Source: Asterias rubens (Eukaryota; Echinodermata; Asteroidea; Forcipulatida; Asteriidae). From it: a stretch of DNA of 64,000 nucleotides. Shown here one piece after another: positions 46,401 to 58,921 of the stretch. Where the stretch lies: assembly GCF_902459465.1 (NCBI RefSeq), contig NC_047072.1:14158184-14222183 (forward strand). Direction: 5' to 3'. The position numbers and the translations under genes were made by a program. The notes beneath the pieces are model-generated. The model saw only the letters and a program-made list of their open reading frames with translations, had not been told where the DNA came from and did no database searches. Each line of letters opens with the position of its first letter. The first letter of the stretch is position 1.

Positions 46401-49400
46401 TACAATTGTTTTTCTTAATTTTTATTTCCACTTAATAGTTCATTAGTTGTTTGCATGTATTGTTCGATTTAATAAAATTATATTGGGCAGCTTGTTTAGC
46501 GTGTTTTATTGAGTATTATCGTAGCGTCGTAGTCACGGCTCGAAATCGTATTTGCTACGCCCAAATCGTGTATGTTGGTATCTCTGTGAATCATATGGCA
46601 TATTGTGAATTAAAGGCCTTTGGAGTGCTACGGTTGCTCGGGTTGTGTACTTCCCTTGGAGCTGAGAAAGATTAAAGGAATGTTATTGGCCCATGACCAG
46701 GGCACTAATGTAAAGTGTATTGGTGAGGTTAGTGTGAAATGTGCTGTATAAGAACCTGTCATTACTATTATTGTAAATTATCTACCTCATCACAGGTCAC
46801 TTCACCTTAAGGAACAGACTGTACACACTCTCTTTAAAACATAAATTTGCCTAGATTTAGACTGTGTTTCTTGCCCATCTTACCTCAGGGAGACTCTCCA
46901 AGAATAAGCTATCATACTGGCGCTCTTTCCGTCTGGGTGAATCTGTACCATTACTTCCATCCCGTATAAGTCTAGGGCTTCCTCCTCCCCCTCCGCTCCC
47001 TCCACCATCTTTCACTGATGTGCCGTTCCTTCTCATCATTCTCGATAATGCTTCATCTTCACTGTCATCTGAACTGGAGCTACTACTTGAAGATGAAATA
47101 GTCGTACCCAAAGGCAATCTCTCATCATCTTCACTCATGCCTAGATCAGACAAAGTTTAAAGATACACTTTCTTCAATTTAAGAGATACTTCGGATCACC
47201 CATTAAATAAACCCTCAAGAAAACGCAATCATTAATCCCATAAAGGTGTTATACAACAAATACATCCATGTAGGAATGATAAATGGATTAGAGCTCCGCC
47301 ATGCTGGCACTCTCAATAGAAGCTCTAGAAGCTAATCAATCGGAAAAGAAATTGAGAATTGGCATAGTGTGTGATAAAAAACCACCAAGCAAAAAAAAAG
47401 GTGAGAAAAAAAACCCCAAAAACTATGGACCAAGAAAGAAAGAAATTTGACATTTATACTGTAACATGATCATTTAGTTCATCCAGGGTATATCGCGCAC
47501 TTGTGTTGCACCAACATCTTGACTGTTGTTTGAAAAACACAACGCATTCAATCACAATTTTGACCTTTCGAGCCCACATGCACTACAGCATGTAAATTTG
47601 TTTCTAATGTACATGTAATACACATGCAATGCCAACGATCATACAACGCCCTCTATCGGCAATGAGTTGCATTTACTTAATAGCCTCATTTCAAGGCTGC
47701 ACATTCCTGAATCTATATTCTGTATCCACGGTATATAAAGCGTTATGTTTTACTGAATCACAAACGGCTGCAAAGACCACGACATTCTCATGAATATTGA
47801 TATAATTGTAGCCAATCACGTTGTGCCCTGCCTTTGTGTACGTTCTCATAGAGCACAAGGAAAATGGATGACAGTACAATATGCGTTCTGCAGATCCCTG
47901 ACAAGTACCCTGCACATGTACATTGGGTTAAAGGACTTTGAGTGTGATGTATTATGTATGTGTAGCTGGGAGGTTTTTTTGTGACTTTTCCTTTTCTTTT
48001 CTTTTCTTCATTCTGTGAGTGCCTACTTGTTAAAAAGCGGAAGTAAACAATCGCGGCACTCAATGAAAAAAAAGGGGACGGTTTATGGTAAATGAATGAG
48101 CGGATATCTGCCTAAACAGAGATTTCACAGGCCTGTTCAAAATGCATTGTACAATTTCATCAAAAGTTTCTTAAAGCTACTAACCGCTGTTAACATTATC
48201 TTGGTTTCTTAAATAACAAACATACACAAAAGTCATAGAAATACTGTCAAGTATTGTGGTGTGTTTTACTTTCCATATATCTTACCTTGTTTCTGATCCA
48301 CCTTGGGGTCGTAAATGACAAATTCAGGGCGGAGCTTACTGACCCTTCGACCTTTAAGTAGGGGGACCAATCCTCCAAGATATTCCAGGAACAAGGTGTA
48401 GCAGGAGCTGCTAGGGTTGGTGTCGTCTCCTGTTCGAATCATTGTGCAGTGAAGTCTTTCATTACCTGCAAACAAACAAAATTGTTTAGTTTGTAAGAGA
48501 AATGTGAAGGAGACAACATGTAGAGTGACACGGTTGACATGGGCCCAATTTCATAGAGCTGCTTAGCACAAAAAATTGCTTAGCGTGACATTTTTTCCTT
48601 GATAAAAACAGGACTACCAACCAAATTTCCATTTGTTGCATATTGCTTGTTACAGGTATTCAGCTGTTGTTTACTTATCCTGAAAATCACATGGAAATTT
48701 GGTTGGTAATCCTGTTCTAATGAAGGCACAAATTTCATGCTAAGCAAATTTTTGTGCTTAGCAGCTCTATGAAATTGGGTCTCAGGTGAAATTGCCTTGT
48801 TGTTTTGGAATGGAACTGCTCTTTAGAATGCCAGTGCTCTTTACATGGCTTATTGTAAGAGGGGGTTTGTGGGTGCAGTGTGCTCAACTATAACTACACT
48901 GTACTCCTCTTCCTACCAAAGACAATCTAGACGAGTGACCAATACTTCCTTTAAACACTTTGTGCTTTCATGATAAGTCATACAAAATATTTATTAGCAG
49001 AAAACCACAGAAAACCAACAGCCATACAACAATATCGGACACACAGACAAAAGGACTTTGAGCGCACAATTCTTTATTACACATGAACATGAGCATTGGG
49101 TATTATCAACTTAAGTCAGGAATAATTTCTACCTGGTGGAGGTCTACTGCCGAATTCCCTCAGCTTGGTCGGATCTGGAATACACCCCTGAATGGAAGAC
49201 AAAAAAACAAAACAAAATGAGGAATTTGAAAACTGAAAATGTAATGGCTTATTTTGGGTCATAGCACAGGTGTGCAAATATTGAAGCTCTTTCAAGATCA
49301 TCCTGCGACCATCTTTGTCATGTCTTCAGGTTGTGAGAAAAAGCAAGATTGACATGATTCAAAAAGAGGGCCAGATTGTTTTCTCTCCAAGCTGCAATTT

Positions 49401-52400
49401 GAATAAATAGGTTTGAAGGGATGAAACCAAGATGGCCGAACAATAATAAAGGTCAAATGTTGGTTATACTAGGTTTCTAATGGTTCAAGCCACTAAACAT
49501 ACATGTATATGTATACCTTAACCGAAATTACTTCTGCTGAACATTTTGAGGAAAGTTAATTGCCGTTTCATTTTCAGAACCAAACAATTGCTTTTTTTTT
49601 TGCAAGGCCTTCCAACACACTACCTGAATTTAATGACATGGTTATTTCATACTTTCAATGTTATAATTTTAAAACTCAATCATCAAATCATGAAACTACT
49701 GTGCAAAAAGGAATTGCCCCAAAACCCCATCATTGCCACAAAGTTGTTGATATAGCTGTGTGTTTCCAGCTCCCTTTTCAGGTTTTCTCCTTCCTGAAGG
49801 GGACTGTTTAATTCTCTTTGCTACCATGTCAGAAAATCCCTTGAGGGGAGCCTACAGTGTATGCTACATTCAGCACTGCTTAAGTCTATACATATACAAG
49901 AAAAATACCCGAGATTGGAACTTAAAAAAACAAAATGCAACAGAATTCTTTGCCCAGGTTTAATGTGCACCCCTTTTCAAACAGTAGGTGTTTTCCTTGT
50001 CCTGGAATGTCCAGCCTACTGTAGATTCACAGACTTAGTAGTCTGAAATCGTGGAGAGAAATTTGATTCTGTCAGGGGACTCAACAATGCTCAATCTTAC
50101 AAACCAAATCCAGCATCAAGGGACTGCAACAAATAGCCACTGGTGTCTCAGGAGCTCAAGTATAAGGTTTTGTCCCAGTGCACCCTTCTTTTTCCCCCTC
50201 CGTTAAGAAACAATAAAGCAAGTTTTTGTTTTCATGAAACATTCATCTTGAAAAATGAGACGGCAATTTCCGAGAAATATAAATCTACATACATGCAATG
50301 TATGACATGGTTATTATATTCTTAAATAACAATGGGAACGATAGTTAACACTAATCAATTTGTTTAACTGCTGAAATTACATCCATAAGAACAGTTTTAC
50401 ATGTAGATCATACGTTTTCTTATCAACCACCCTAAAATTAAAGACCTAGGTGTTGAGTTGGTAAAAATTTCACAAGCTCAATTGTTTAAATTAGCTGCAA
50501 ACTATATTTCATTGTACATGTACACATGTGCATGTACATAACTTTGATGCAAGTTATGTGTGTTTTTTCCCCCTAAAGTAATTCTCCAAAAAAACATTTT
50601 TGACTGTGCCTCTCCTTAGAATCAGTCAAAATCACACAGCCACACGGCTGCTTTTGAAAGGTGTAGTAACTGTGCTGTAAATAAGTGTTTGGATCATGCC
50701 ACCAAGGTACCAATGTGTCATCTGGAAGCGTGATTTAAATTGTATTTGAGCAATTTTGCTATAAGCAAGCTTTGAGAGTGATCAGTCATTTAATCGTGAT
50801 TTACAGCATTCTTCAATTTCTTTCGTTTACTGACAAAAGAGTTACCCCAAGCAACAATAGCTTTTCAAAACCATGCAGGAAACTAAATAACAATTCACTA
50901 GAGATTTGATTATGATATTTGCAAAATACCCTCACTTCTTGAGAATATGATGGAATTCTAAATCTATCAAATTGTAACTTCCTCCCTTTCCCCCCAAGAC
51001 AATGGCAGTTCCAAGTCCAATCTGAGTGACTGATATATAATGCATACCCCGCTTGCCACTTTGCAAATTAAGAGGATTTGCCGCGATTCATCTTTACAAT
51101 CAAACCTTGCAGACCTGAGAGACAGAATGGAATTGAAGTGCTGAGGATTGATTCAAGGTGGAGGCACCTTGGGGAACCATGGATAATGGTAGCCTCAAGA
51201 GTCAATTTAAGGACAAGAAAATCAACCGAGTTGACGCATCAAGCTGTGAAGATACGGTAGTGGTCTCGTATTAACACACGCAATCACATTGCATTCTCCA
51301 AGAATAATTTGGTGTATCATGTGATCACCTTTCACCTGGTCTAGAAATTTTTTAATAATTTAAATAAAAGAACTCTATAATCTAGAACTGCCTCTAGCTA
51401 CCGGGCAATCTTGGTGGTCTAGTTGGTATGACACTGCTCTAGAATTGCAAAGGTCTTGGGTTCGAATCCCACCCGAGTATAATGCCTGTGATTTTTTTCA
51501 AAGAGCTTGGGAAAGTACTGAGTATACAGTGCTAACACACATCGGTGCATATATGGGTAAAAGCAAAATTAATACTAAGAAATACCTTGACAGTTAGTGC
51601 AAGTCTCTCTGTAACTTGACTCCTGAGTCGAATCGGCAGTGGAAGCTTCGCCATCATCTTCTCCTCGTTCACCAGCGATATGATGACTTCACGACATAAC
51701 ACCTGTAATGGAGCCACCCCCTTTTCAACCCAAGCCACATGGAGGATAGACCCACATGCGACAAACAGACGACGATCATTGTGACCCCATGTCAGAGCTG
51801 AAAGAGGGCGCTGTTATACACAAACAAAAACAAAACATGTTTAAACGTCTGTCATTCTTTTATTTTGTTGGAATGAACTTTTTACAAGCGACGTTTCAGC
51901 CTCAGGTTTCTGGACCAATTCATCTCATTTCAATTAGCTCAATCAAGAACTTTTATCATAAAACTCATCCATGTTGAAACTCAAGCAGCAAGATATTTGT
52001 CTGTTGATGAAGAATTTCCATACCCAAATAATTCTACCAACACTAAAGCCCAGTTCATACTTCCTACGAATGCGAATTGAATTTTGATGTCACATGGCTG
52101 TTTTTGCAGCAAATATTTCGCAGGAGTTGAACACAGTTCAACTGTTTCAAATAATTCGCTGCAAATTTGTGACATCAAAATTTGCTTTGATTCGCATTCG
52201 CAGGAAGTACGAACGGGGCTTTAATGGAACTCCCACTGTCCTAACTATATCATAATGTTAACGACATAGGCATGAATATAAGACCTTCATTCCCACCAAC
52301 ACCTCATCCTTACTTACAACAGTCATCTCATGATTAATTACAAAGTGTTATTAAGAGGCAGCTTTGTGTTATCAAGAGCTCAGTAAGCATGTCTGCCATT

Positions 52401-53165
52401 ACTGTAGAATCTCCACCACATAGTCGCTTATGTTGGCACTCACCCACCCTCCGAACCCCTACCCCAAAGTCACCCCACAATCACACAACCCACCCCTTAT
52501 CCCACCCCTTATCCCACCCCTCACCCAATCACTCCTAACTACGACTCTAAGCCTTACCTGTGAGGGTATGTTAAGAGTAAACCTCAGGTGGCCATTGGTG
52601 TTGTAGAATTTAACAGCACTGATGCTCTCTACGGGCTGTGTGCCACCCACGGCAAGGAAGGCCCCACAGCTGCTCCATTCAATCTTGATGTCTGGGGGTA
52701 AGAAGTGTTAAAATGTCACCAGCAAATAAAAAAATGTGTTGTTATTTCCTGGAGAGATTTCTCCCTCGTTCCCATGTATTGTCTCCCCCCCCGCCCCCCG
52801 CCCCCACCCCCCGTCCCCACCCCCCGCCCCCACCCACCCCCCCTTCCTTCTATCCTTTTCCACCCCCTTTCCTTTCCAAGTCATCCTTGGTTTATTTTCT
52901 GTTTTGATTTTTGTTGTGCAATGTGATATTTTAATGATATTGTTGCTGTTTTAATTTCTACGGTTCATGAATATGAAAATCATTATCAAGCCCAAAATGA
53001 CAGGAATTATTGAAGACAGAAAAGCCAAATTACCTGTCATTTCTGTTTTTATAATAATTGGTGCGAGGTCATCATATGCTTTCATTAATTGGATCTCGCT
53101 ATCGCCAAGGTCTACTGCCATCACTGGACATCTTTTCTTGCTCATCCGTGATCGACGTTCACTCC
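43432..53165 (-). CDS. TULP4: Tubby-like protein 4 (TULP4), C-terminal nine exons
   Basis: Exons at 53165-53034, 52691-52558, 51810-51586, 49187-49133, 48465-48286, 47140-46884, 45429-45189, 45038-43837 and 43548-43432 all have GT-AG borders and matching phases, giving 846 residues after a split first codon. Order: the end of the WD40 propeller ([30 protein letters not shown]), a SOCS-box region ([10 protein letters not shown] to LPLPIRLRS), the first tubby part ([27 protein letters not shown]), a Ser- and Gly-rich exon, [12 protein letters not shown] and LLHLQPRQM, a disordered linker of about 330 residues, and the tubby end ([37 protein letters not shown]). Human TULP4 is 1543 residues; its linker is much longer. 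SOCS boxes recruit Elongin/Cullin, so it is a probable ubiquitin-ligase substrate receptor. The third acceptor (AG just before 51810) was chosen because only it keeps frame and yields [10 protein letters not shown]. The start and first WD40 repeats lie upstream of the window edge. Confidence 0.96.
45874..45947 (+). repeat. poly(A) run followed by 27-bp tandem repeat
   Basis: A run of about 18 A precedes two copies of ACGTGTCCGNATTTTGGGCA. It lies in a TULP4 intron. Confidence 0.6.
48541..48783 (+). mobile_element. MITE family G, copy 1
   Basis: Long terminal inverted repeats: CCCAATTTCATAGAGCTGCT at the left and AGCAGCTCTATGAAATTGGG at the right, continuing as TAGCACAAAAA/TTTTTGTGCTTA. The inner arms CCAACCAAATTTCCAT / ATGGAAATTTGGTTGG also pair. 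It lies in a TULP4 intron about 75 bases upstream of an exon. Confidence 0.92.
51408..51480 (+). tRNA. tRNA-like sequence (pseudogene or SINE head)
   Basis: Box A TGGTCTAGTTGG (51415-51426) and a perfect box B GGTTCGAATCC (51459-51469) are at tRNA spacing. Five of seven acceptor positions pair and the D-stem GTC/GAC pairs. The anticodon stem has only three pairs, with a loop reading CTAGAAT (nominal anticodon AGA). A T6 run follows about 14 bases after the 3' side. The weak anticodon stem argues against a functional tRNA gene. It lies in a TULP4 intron in the opposite orientation, about 100 bases from an exon. Confidence 0.45.
52044..52223 (+). mobile_element. MITE family E, copy 2
   Basis: TAAAGCCCAGTTCATACTTC at the left and GAAGTACGAACGGGGCTTTA at the right, with AATGCGAATTGAATTTTGAT pairing to its inverse. 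Internal hairpin GTTGAACACAGTTCAACTG. Homologous to 23435-23616. It lies in a TULP4 intron. Confidence 0.9.
52445..52535 (+). repeat. CCCACCCCTTAT short tandem repeats
   Basis: Several near-copies of ATCCCACCCCTT lie immediately next to a TULP4 exon donor at 52557. Confidence 0.7.
52785..52865 (+). repeat. C-rich low-complexity tract
   Basis: Imperfect (CCCCCGCCCCCA)n-like sequence within the TULP4 intron between the first two visible exons. Confidence 0.85.
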
Positions 53166-54139
53166 CTGGAGATTGCAAAACACATTAGATAAAAGAGTAA
53201 ATACACACCAACATAACGCACTTCTACATCCTTCTAGAAAGTTTTAGAATTCACAAAGAAGACCTGGGGAATTACATTTTTGGGATGGTGGGTTGTTCAA
53301 CAAAGTAGAGTGGCACAAAATGAAATTGCGATTGGACAAACATTTGTGCAGCATGCGAACAAAGGCCTTGTCCAGGAGCTGCACAAATGAGCCGGGATTC
53401 CATCTATACTTAAAAATCCAATTTGCCAGGTCCTACCCCATAGAGGAAAATGTTCGTACATGTATGTATATGATACAAAATGGAAATATCTTCATTTATT
53501 TTCCTTGTTGGCAAACCTTCTAAAAATTGTGGACATATTTTTGGAGAAAGGAAGAGAGGTGATGTTGCTACATTATGCACATGATAGCCATAAATACATC
53601 CTTCAAAAACGAGACGAGACACCAAGCTTCAAAAACATGCAACACCTATTTTACTTTTATAAGCTCAGTATCATTCGGCATAAGTCACAAACACTATGTT
53701 ATTAATATGTCATTTGACTCGCTATTGCTAAGTAACATCTTTCAGTGAATAGAAAATGTGTGTCACTCTATGGATGAATCATATAGGCCTGTCACTGTAC
53801 AAATTCAAGTTCTGGTTCACTTAAAATATGGATGCGCTCAAGTAGATCAGAGAAGGCCAATTGTGCATGTAAAATGGTCCGTTTAAGCGCTTAGTGAGAA
53901 TGTACATGTACAGGTATGTTGAAGAGCACTGTACATGGCGAGCACTTACCGGTAGATTACAAATTATTGTATGGTTATGCATCAACAAGCAAGCCAGTGA
54001 ACTTGTATGGAATTTGCATGCCTGGTCTCAGGTAAAGCATCATTGGTTTGGTCATAGAGCAAGTCTGTACCTTGCACCATAGATGGTTTGGCTATGCAGG
54101 GTGAGCCCATCACAATTAAACACTCTCTTAGAGTTTGAC

Positions 54140-54321
54140 AGGCCTGAAATTTCACGGGACAACGAAGGCGATTGCCCCCATGCCCCCATGCCCCCAGGCT
54201 ATTGCCTTGGTGCCCTTGAAATGCTCCAGTAGAAATTTACTATTTCCTCATAGGGTGCCCTTTACCAAGGAGAAATCACTTTGGTGCCCTTGCCCTTTCA
54301 AAAACGAAGCATATAGGCCTG
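54140..54321 (+). repeat. dispersed repeat family H, copy 1
   Basis: Begins and ends with AGGCCT. Shares TTGCCTTGGTGCCC, ATGCTCCAGTAGA, CCTCATAGGGTGC and TTTACCAAGGAGAAA with 58253-58430. It contains a short (ATGCCCCC)n run. The type is uncertain. Confidence 0.75.
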
Positions 54322-55156
54322 GTTTGATCTCCATTATTTTAAAGTCCAACCACTAGACTTTAATTAAAATTGGTTACGCAAATACAGGTTGTTCATAAAA
54401 ACCTGTTGATTACATTTTGAGTACTGCAAAACTCTGAACAATGTTGATCGTCAAACCATGGTCCGACAGCCTGTCAAGCATTACAATTTTGACTAAGAAT
54501 GGTGTCATGACAAAATACTAATGGGGTGTTTAGCGCCCTACTTAAGACCCTTGTGGAATCTGTACACGTATGCCCCAACACACTCCCTCATAATGCTTTC
54601 TGATTGATTCAGTAGTTAAGAGTAAATGTTTATTTTGCTTCAAGGCATAGGCCTCCTCTGTAGATTTCCTTCGGTGTTTTCCCATTAACAAACTAAACTC
54701 TTACATTTGTGTTTAACTCCTTTGTTAATCAAATAGCATGTCATTTAAGCGACAAAATGAAAATGAAGCATCACAATTATGGAGATGTATACAGTTAAGC
54801 AAATAGAATATTGCAATTAGCGATGTAGACACCTAATAGTGAAATGCATTACATCCATTATGCATCTTTGTGCCGGCAGTTTCCACCTGACAAAATGTTG
54901 AAGTGCCCAAATGGAACACTGTAGTTAAGTACACCCAGTGGTCCAACTGCATATCACTCATTCATCTTCGGTAAAATCTACCAAGGAAACCTTCAGTCAC
55001 AATTATGGAAAGAACCAAATTAAAGTTAGACCCCTTGCTGTCAATCACATTGTATCCTTACGCTTTCCCAGTATGGTCTTTCCTTACCAAAAAATCTCAA
55101 ACTGAGCTCAGAATTGAAGTCCTGTTTATGAAAAGAACCCCAAATAACATAACAAT

Positions 55157-55298
55157 AGGAGACTTTCCAACGCTAGGCGGCAGCAGACATACCGGGTAAA
55201 TTTCCATTGTTTACGTAGTTCTGAACATGCGCATAATTCTGAGAACAATGGATTTACCCGGTAAGTCTGCTGCCCTCTATCGTCCCAGAAAGTCTCCC
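55157..55298 (+). mobile_element. foldback MITE family D, copy 2 (full length)
   Basis: AGGAGACTTTCCAACGCTAG to CAGAAAGTCTCCC, with GGCGGCAGCAGACATACCGG pairing with CCGGTAAGTCTGCTGCC across a loop containing TTCTGAACATGCGCATAATT. Nearly identical to the deleted copy at 22306-22425, which indicates recent spread. Confidence 0.9.
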
Positions 55299-56060
55299 AT
55301 TACATGTTAGAACCCTTGCTGTCAACCCTTTCTGTCTGTCTTGAAATCTGTCGGACACTGTACACTAATTTTAAACACAAAGTTACATGTACATGTATAT
55401 GAAATGACGAACTGATTTTTAGTCAGACAACAAAATTTGGATTGCAATCAATGGCAACTTCCAAATAGTCAAATTATTATTTTATTTTATTTTATAATAT
55501 CGATAATAGCATACTATCCCAACTGGGAGACATCTCTGCTGTGATGGCAACCCTCACTCCTAATAAGGATATCAATAATCCCACTCAGGAAACCTTTGTA
55601 ATATTGGATAGTAAAAAAACCCAAAGATTTCCCAATACATGCAAAGCTTTATAATTCCAAAAAAGAAATCATGAATTGCTTTGTGTATATTTTTCACTGG
55701 GTACAAATTAATGGTCCATGAATCCTTATGGAATACATTACACAAATTATCAGAACCGAAGGTGTAGTGCTGCATTACAGTTTTCAATCAAAATTGATTT
55801 TTCTTAGTCTGGAAGCTGTGCCGTTACCATGGCAACCCGTCAACACTGAATCACAAATGAGTTTCACCAAATCTTCTTGATGGAATTTTTGGGGGGTTAA
55901 ACCGGATGCAAATACACAAGTGAGGATTCTTGTTAGCAATTGTTCTTCAACAAAACATAACTCTTGTAAAATTAAGGTCTATGATATATGATCGCTCAGC
56001 GAGTTTTATTCCTTACTTAACATACAGTATTCCACCTTCAAGGTTGAGACTTTTTTAAAA

Positions 56061-56116
56061 AGCATCTTCCTTTATACAAAATTCCTCAAAAGGAATTTTG
56101 TATAAAGGAAGATGCT
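56061..56116 (+). repeat. perfect 26-bp hairpin with 4-base loop
   Basis: AGCATCTTCCTTTATACAAA plus ATTCCT, then loop CAAA, then the exact complement. No mismatch in 26 pairs. It could be a foldback remnant, or a transcribed hairpin if the TULP4 intron is processed. Confidence 0.95.
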
Positions 56117-56404
56117 ATCTGAAATATTCCTATTAGATTATGCATGTCAATAAAACGTTTGATAAACGTTTGTGAGATGTTGTATTGTAATTTATGATGA
56201 AGCAAAAAATGCACAGTTAAAATCTGTTAATGTATCATGATGACAAATGTTGTGAAGAAAACTGTGCATTGCTTTTCAACATTGACTTTCAGGGGGTGAC
56301 TTCTTCAACAACAAAATGCCCAATCAATAGACTGTCAACGTCCTGCGCATATTCAAACATCGGGACCCATCCATTACAGTGCGTGAGTTTGTTTCCTTAA
56401 TGCA

Positions 56405-56791
56405 TTAAAGGCAGTGGACACTATTGGTAATTACTCAAAATAATTATCATCATAAAACCTTACTTGATTACGAGTAATGAGTAGAGGTTGATGGTATAAA
56501 ACATTGTGAGAAACAGCTCCCTCTGAAGTGACGTAGTCTTCGAGAAAGAAGTAATTTTCCACGAATTTGATTTCGGGACCTCAAGTTTAGAATTTGAGGT
56601 CTCGAAATCAAGCATCAGAAAGCACACAACTTCGTGACACAAGGGTTTTTTCTTCTTTCATTATTATCTCGCAAATTCGACGACCGATTGAGCTCAAATT
56701 TTCACAGGTTTGTTATTTTATGCATATGTTGAGATACACCAACTGTGAAGACTAGTCTTTGACAATTACCAATAGTGTCCACTGTCTTTAA
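56405..56791 (-). mobile_element. MITE family A, copy 9 (inverted orientation)
   Basis: Full-length, TTAAAGGCAGTGGACACTAT to AGTGTCCACTGTCTTTAA. The body reads as family A on the minus strand, the only clearly reversed copy in the window. Confidence 0.93.
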
Positions 56792-58252
56792 AGCTATTAG
56801 TGGGTACAAAGAGGTTCCAAAATTTTCAGAGACTTGCATGGTCTGTTTAGTTTACAAGCCAATTGGTTGTGACTACATGTAGTTGACAGCTAATTCTTGC
56901 AGAAATTTGTCAATAATTATGAAAGTATGCACAGAGCAGACTTTCATATTATATCATGGCATTCATAATCAACTTCAAAGCCACAATTCTGGCATATTAC
57001 AACAGAGAACAGAATGGCATAGACAATTGCACAAAGAGCGTCCTTGTCAAATATATATGAACACTAAACACTGCTTCATATTTGCAGCCAGAATATTTAT
57101 ATACCTTTAATAAGTTCATTCTGTCACTCCGTCAAAAATAACATTTAGAAAATTTGAATATGAAAAAAACATTTTATAACACACTTTCAGGTAGTCAATG
57201 GACGTTTGTACACTGATTTTACAGTGTGTACTAGCAACAGTTATTTATCAGTGAATCAACAATGAGACATCTGATATGTAACTTGACCAGCTCAGCAATG
57301 ATTTTTTCCTAATGACTTTTCCCCATGCTGACTATTATATTCTAGAACAGCTGAACATTGATCCTTTGCTGTGAACAGGAATTCATTCCAGACGTTCATA
57401 CCAGACGTTCATAAACGGTCATGTACTGGAGCATTGACATAGTCAAATGAAACCCAGTACAATCAAACCCACATCATCAAAGTCATGTTCCTTGTGAACA
57501 TCAACTGTTATGAGTAGTATATAAAAGAAAAGAACCTGACTAATTTCCCTTGCAGCCTCAGTCTGATTGTATTGATTTGAATCGGAGTAAAAATCATGGC
57601 AGTGATTGCTGAAACCTTTTAGTGGCCTGAGTGTCTGCAAGTGGCCTAAACCGATTACCGGTACCTAGCAGCAAACTGCAAATATCAAGGGTGCATATGA
57701 TTCACTCCCATTCAACCTGTACAACACACCATTCAACCTGTAAAACTCAAGTGTTAAATATTACTCCTCTTTTCCTAGGGTGGTTAAGATAGCGGTTTTC
57801 TACATATTTGACATTCAACAGAAATAAACAAAAATCTTAAAAACCCTGCAGTTTTGGACGAACGGATTTGGAGAAAAGTTCAGGTTAGGAACGCTATACA
57901 CAATCATCAATATATACATGTACTTTAGTTCATTTCTATTTTTGGATGTGACAAATAAAAAAATGTGTAAAAGACAAGCTTATTTTGATTATCTTTTGAA
58001 GCTGATGATGAATACAATGGCAACAATACTGGCATTAATTTCACAGCGCTGCTCACAAATGTATTTCTACGCATAAAGACTACAACACAGTGAAGGGAAG
58101 GGCCTTTTATTCCTATGACGTCATTTGCTGTTAGTGTTAAGAAATAAGCAGGGAACCAGTCACAAATAAGTCCAATTTGTATGCCACTTCGGCAGGTAAC
58201 CTGTTTCTAAGCAAAGTTTACCTGCTCTTTTTAGTGTTTAAGAAACGCTAAA

Positions 58253-58430
58253 AGGCCTGATCCTTTACGGAGGCAAGGAAGTGCGATTGCCTCCATGCCC
58301 CTGGTCATTGCCTTGGTGCCCATGAGATGCTCCAGTAGATATTTACAATTTCCTCATAGGGTGCTCTTTACCAAGGAGAAAATGCCTTGGTGCCCTTGCC
58401 CTTTAAAAAACCCGAAGCGTATACGCCTAT
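58253..58430 (+). repeat. dispersed repeat family H, copy 2
   Basis: Starts AGGCCTGATCC and shares ATTGCCTCCATGCCCC, ATTGCCTTGGTGCCC and TTTACCAAGGAGAAAA with 54140-54321. Confidence 0.75.
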
Positions 58431-58760
58431 TATTCCACTGCTCACAGCGACAATATGGGGACGATCATCTTAACAGACAAATAAACAAACAATATGGACT
58501 AGCATTGGGAACATTTCATGCTTACCACTGAAAAATGCTTTTCGTTACAACCAAACTCAAGTAGGTTGCCCTGAAGACATTTGTGGTGCCAAGCCACACA
58601 TTAAGGTGCAACCGATAGGGAGGTGTATCCGTTCTGTATTGGTTGTGACTTTCTAATTTTCTGATAGCAACCAGAAAGACTTTGTACTTCAATAGACATG
58701 TCATATTTTAGAGGTGCTACTTAGCATCAGTTTATTAGAAAAGTTAAGATCATTGCAACA

Positions 58761-58921
58761 GATGGATTGCACTAAGTGTCATCAACCGCTATATGTGATG
58801 TATAAACAATGCAAAAGTGCATACACGTACACGCTACGCACAGCTCTAAAGCCAATGATAGCCTTGCAAGCGTGCACATTTCATCAAGTATGGCGGTTGA
58901 TGACGCTTAGTGCACTCCATC
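58761..58921 (+). mobile_element. foldback element, about 160 bp
   Basis: GATGGATTGCACTAAGTGTC with ATCAACCGC at the left is mirrored by GCGGTTGATGACGCTTAGTG with CACTCCATC at the right. Imperfect pairs continue inward. Non-coding. Confidence 0.8.

Noticed and set aside
51408-51480. Functional tRNA-Ser gene
   Set aside because: Promoter boxes are good but the anticodon stem has only three pairs and the long variable arm of tRNA-Ser is absent, so it is listed only as tRNA-like.
52705-52954. Pro-rich frames near 52.8 kb
   Set aside because: They are translations of a C-rich low-complexity tract in an intron.
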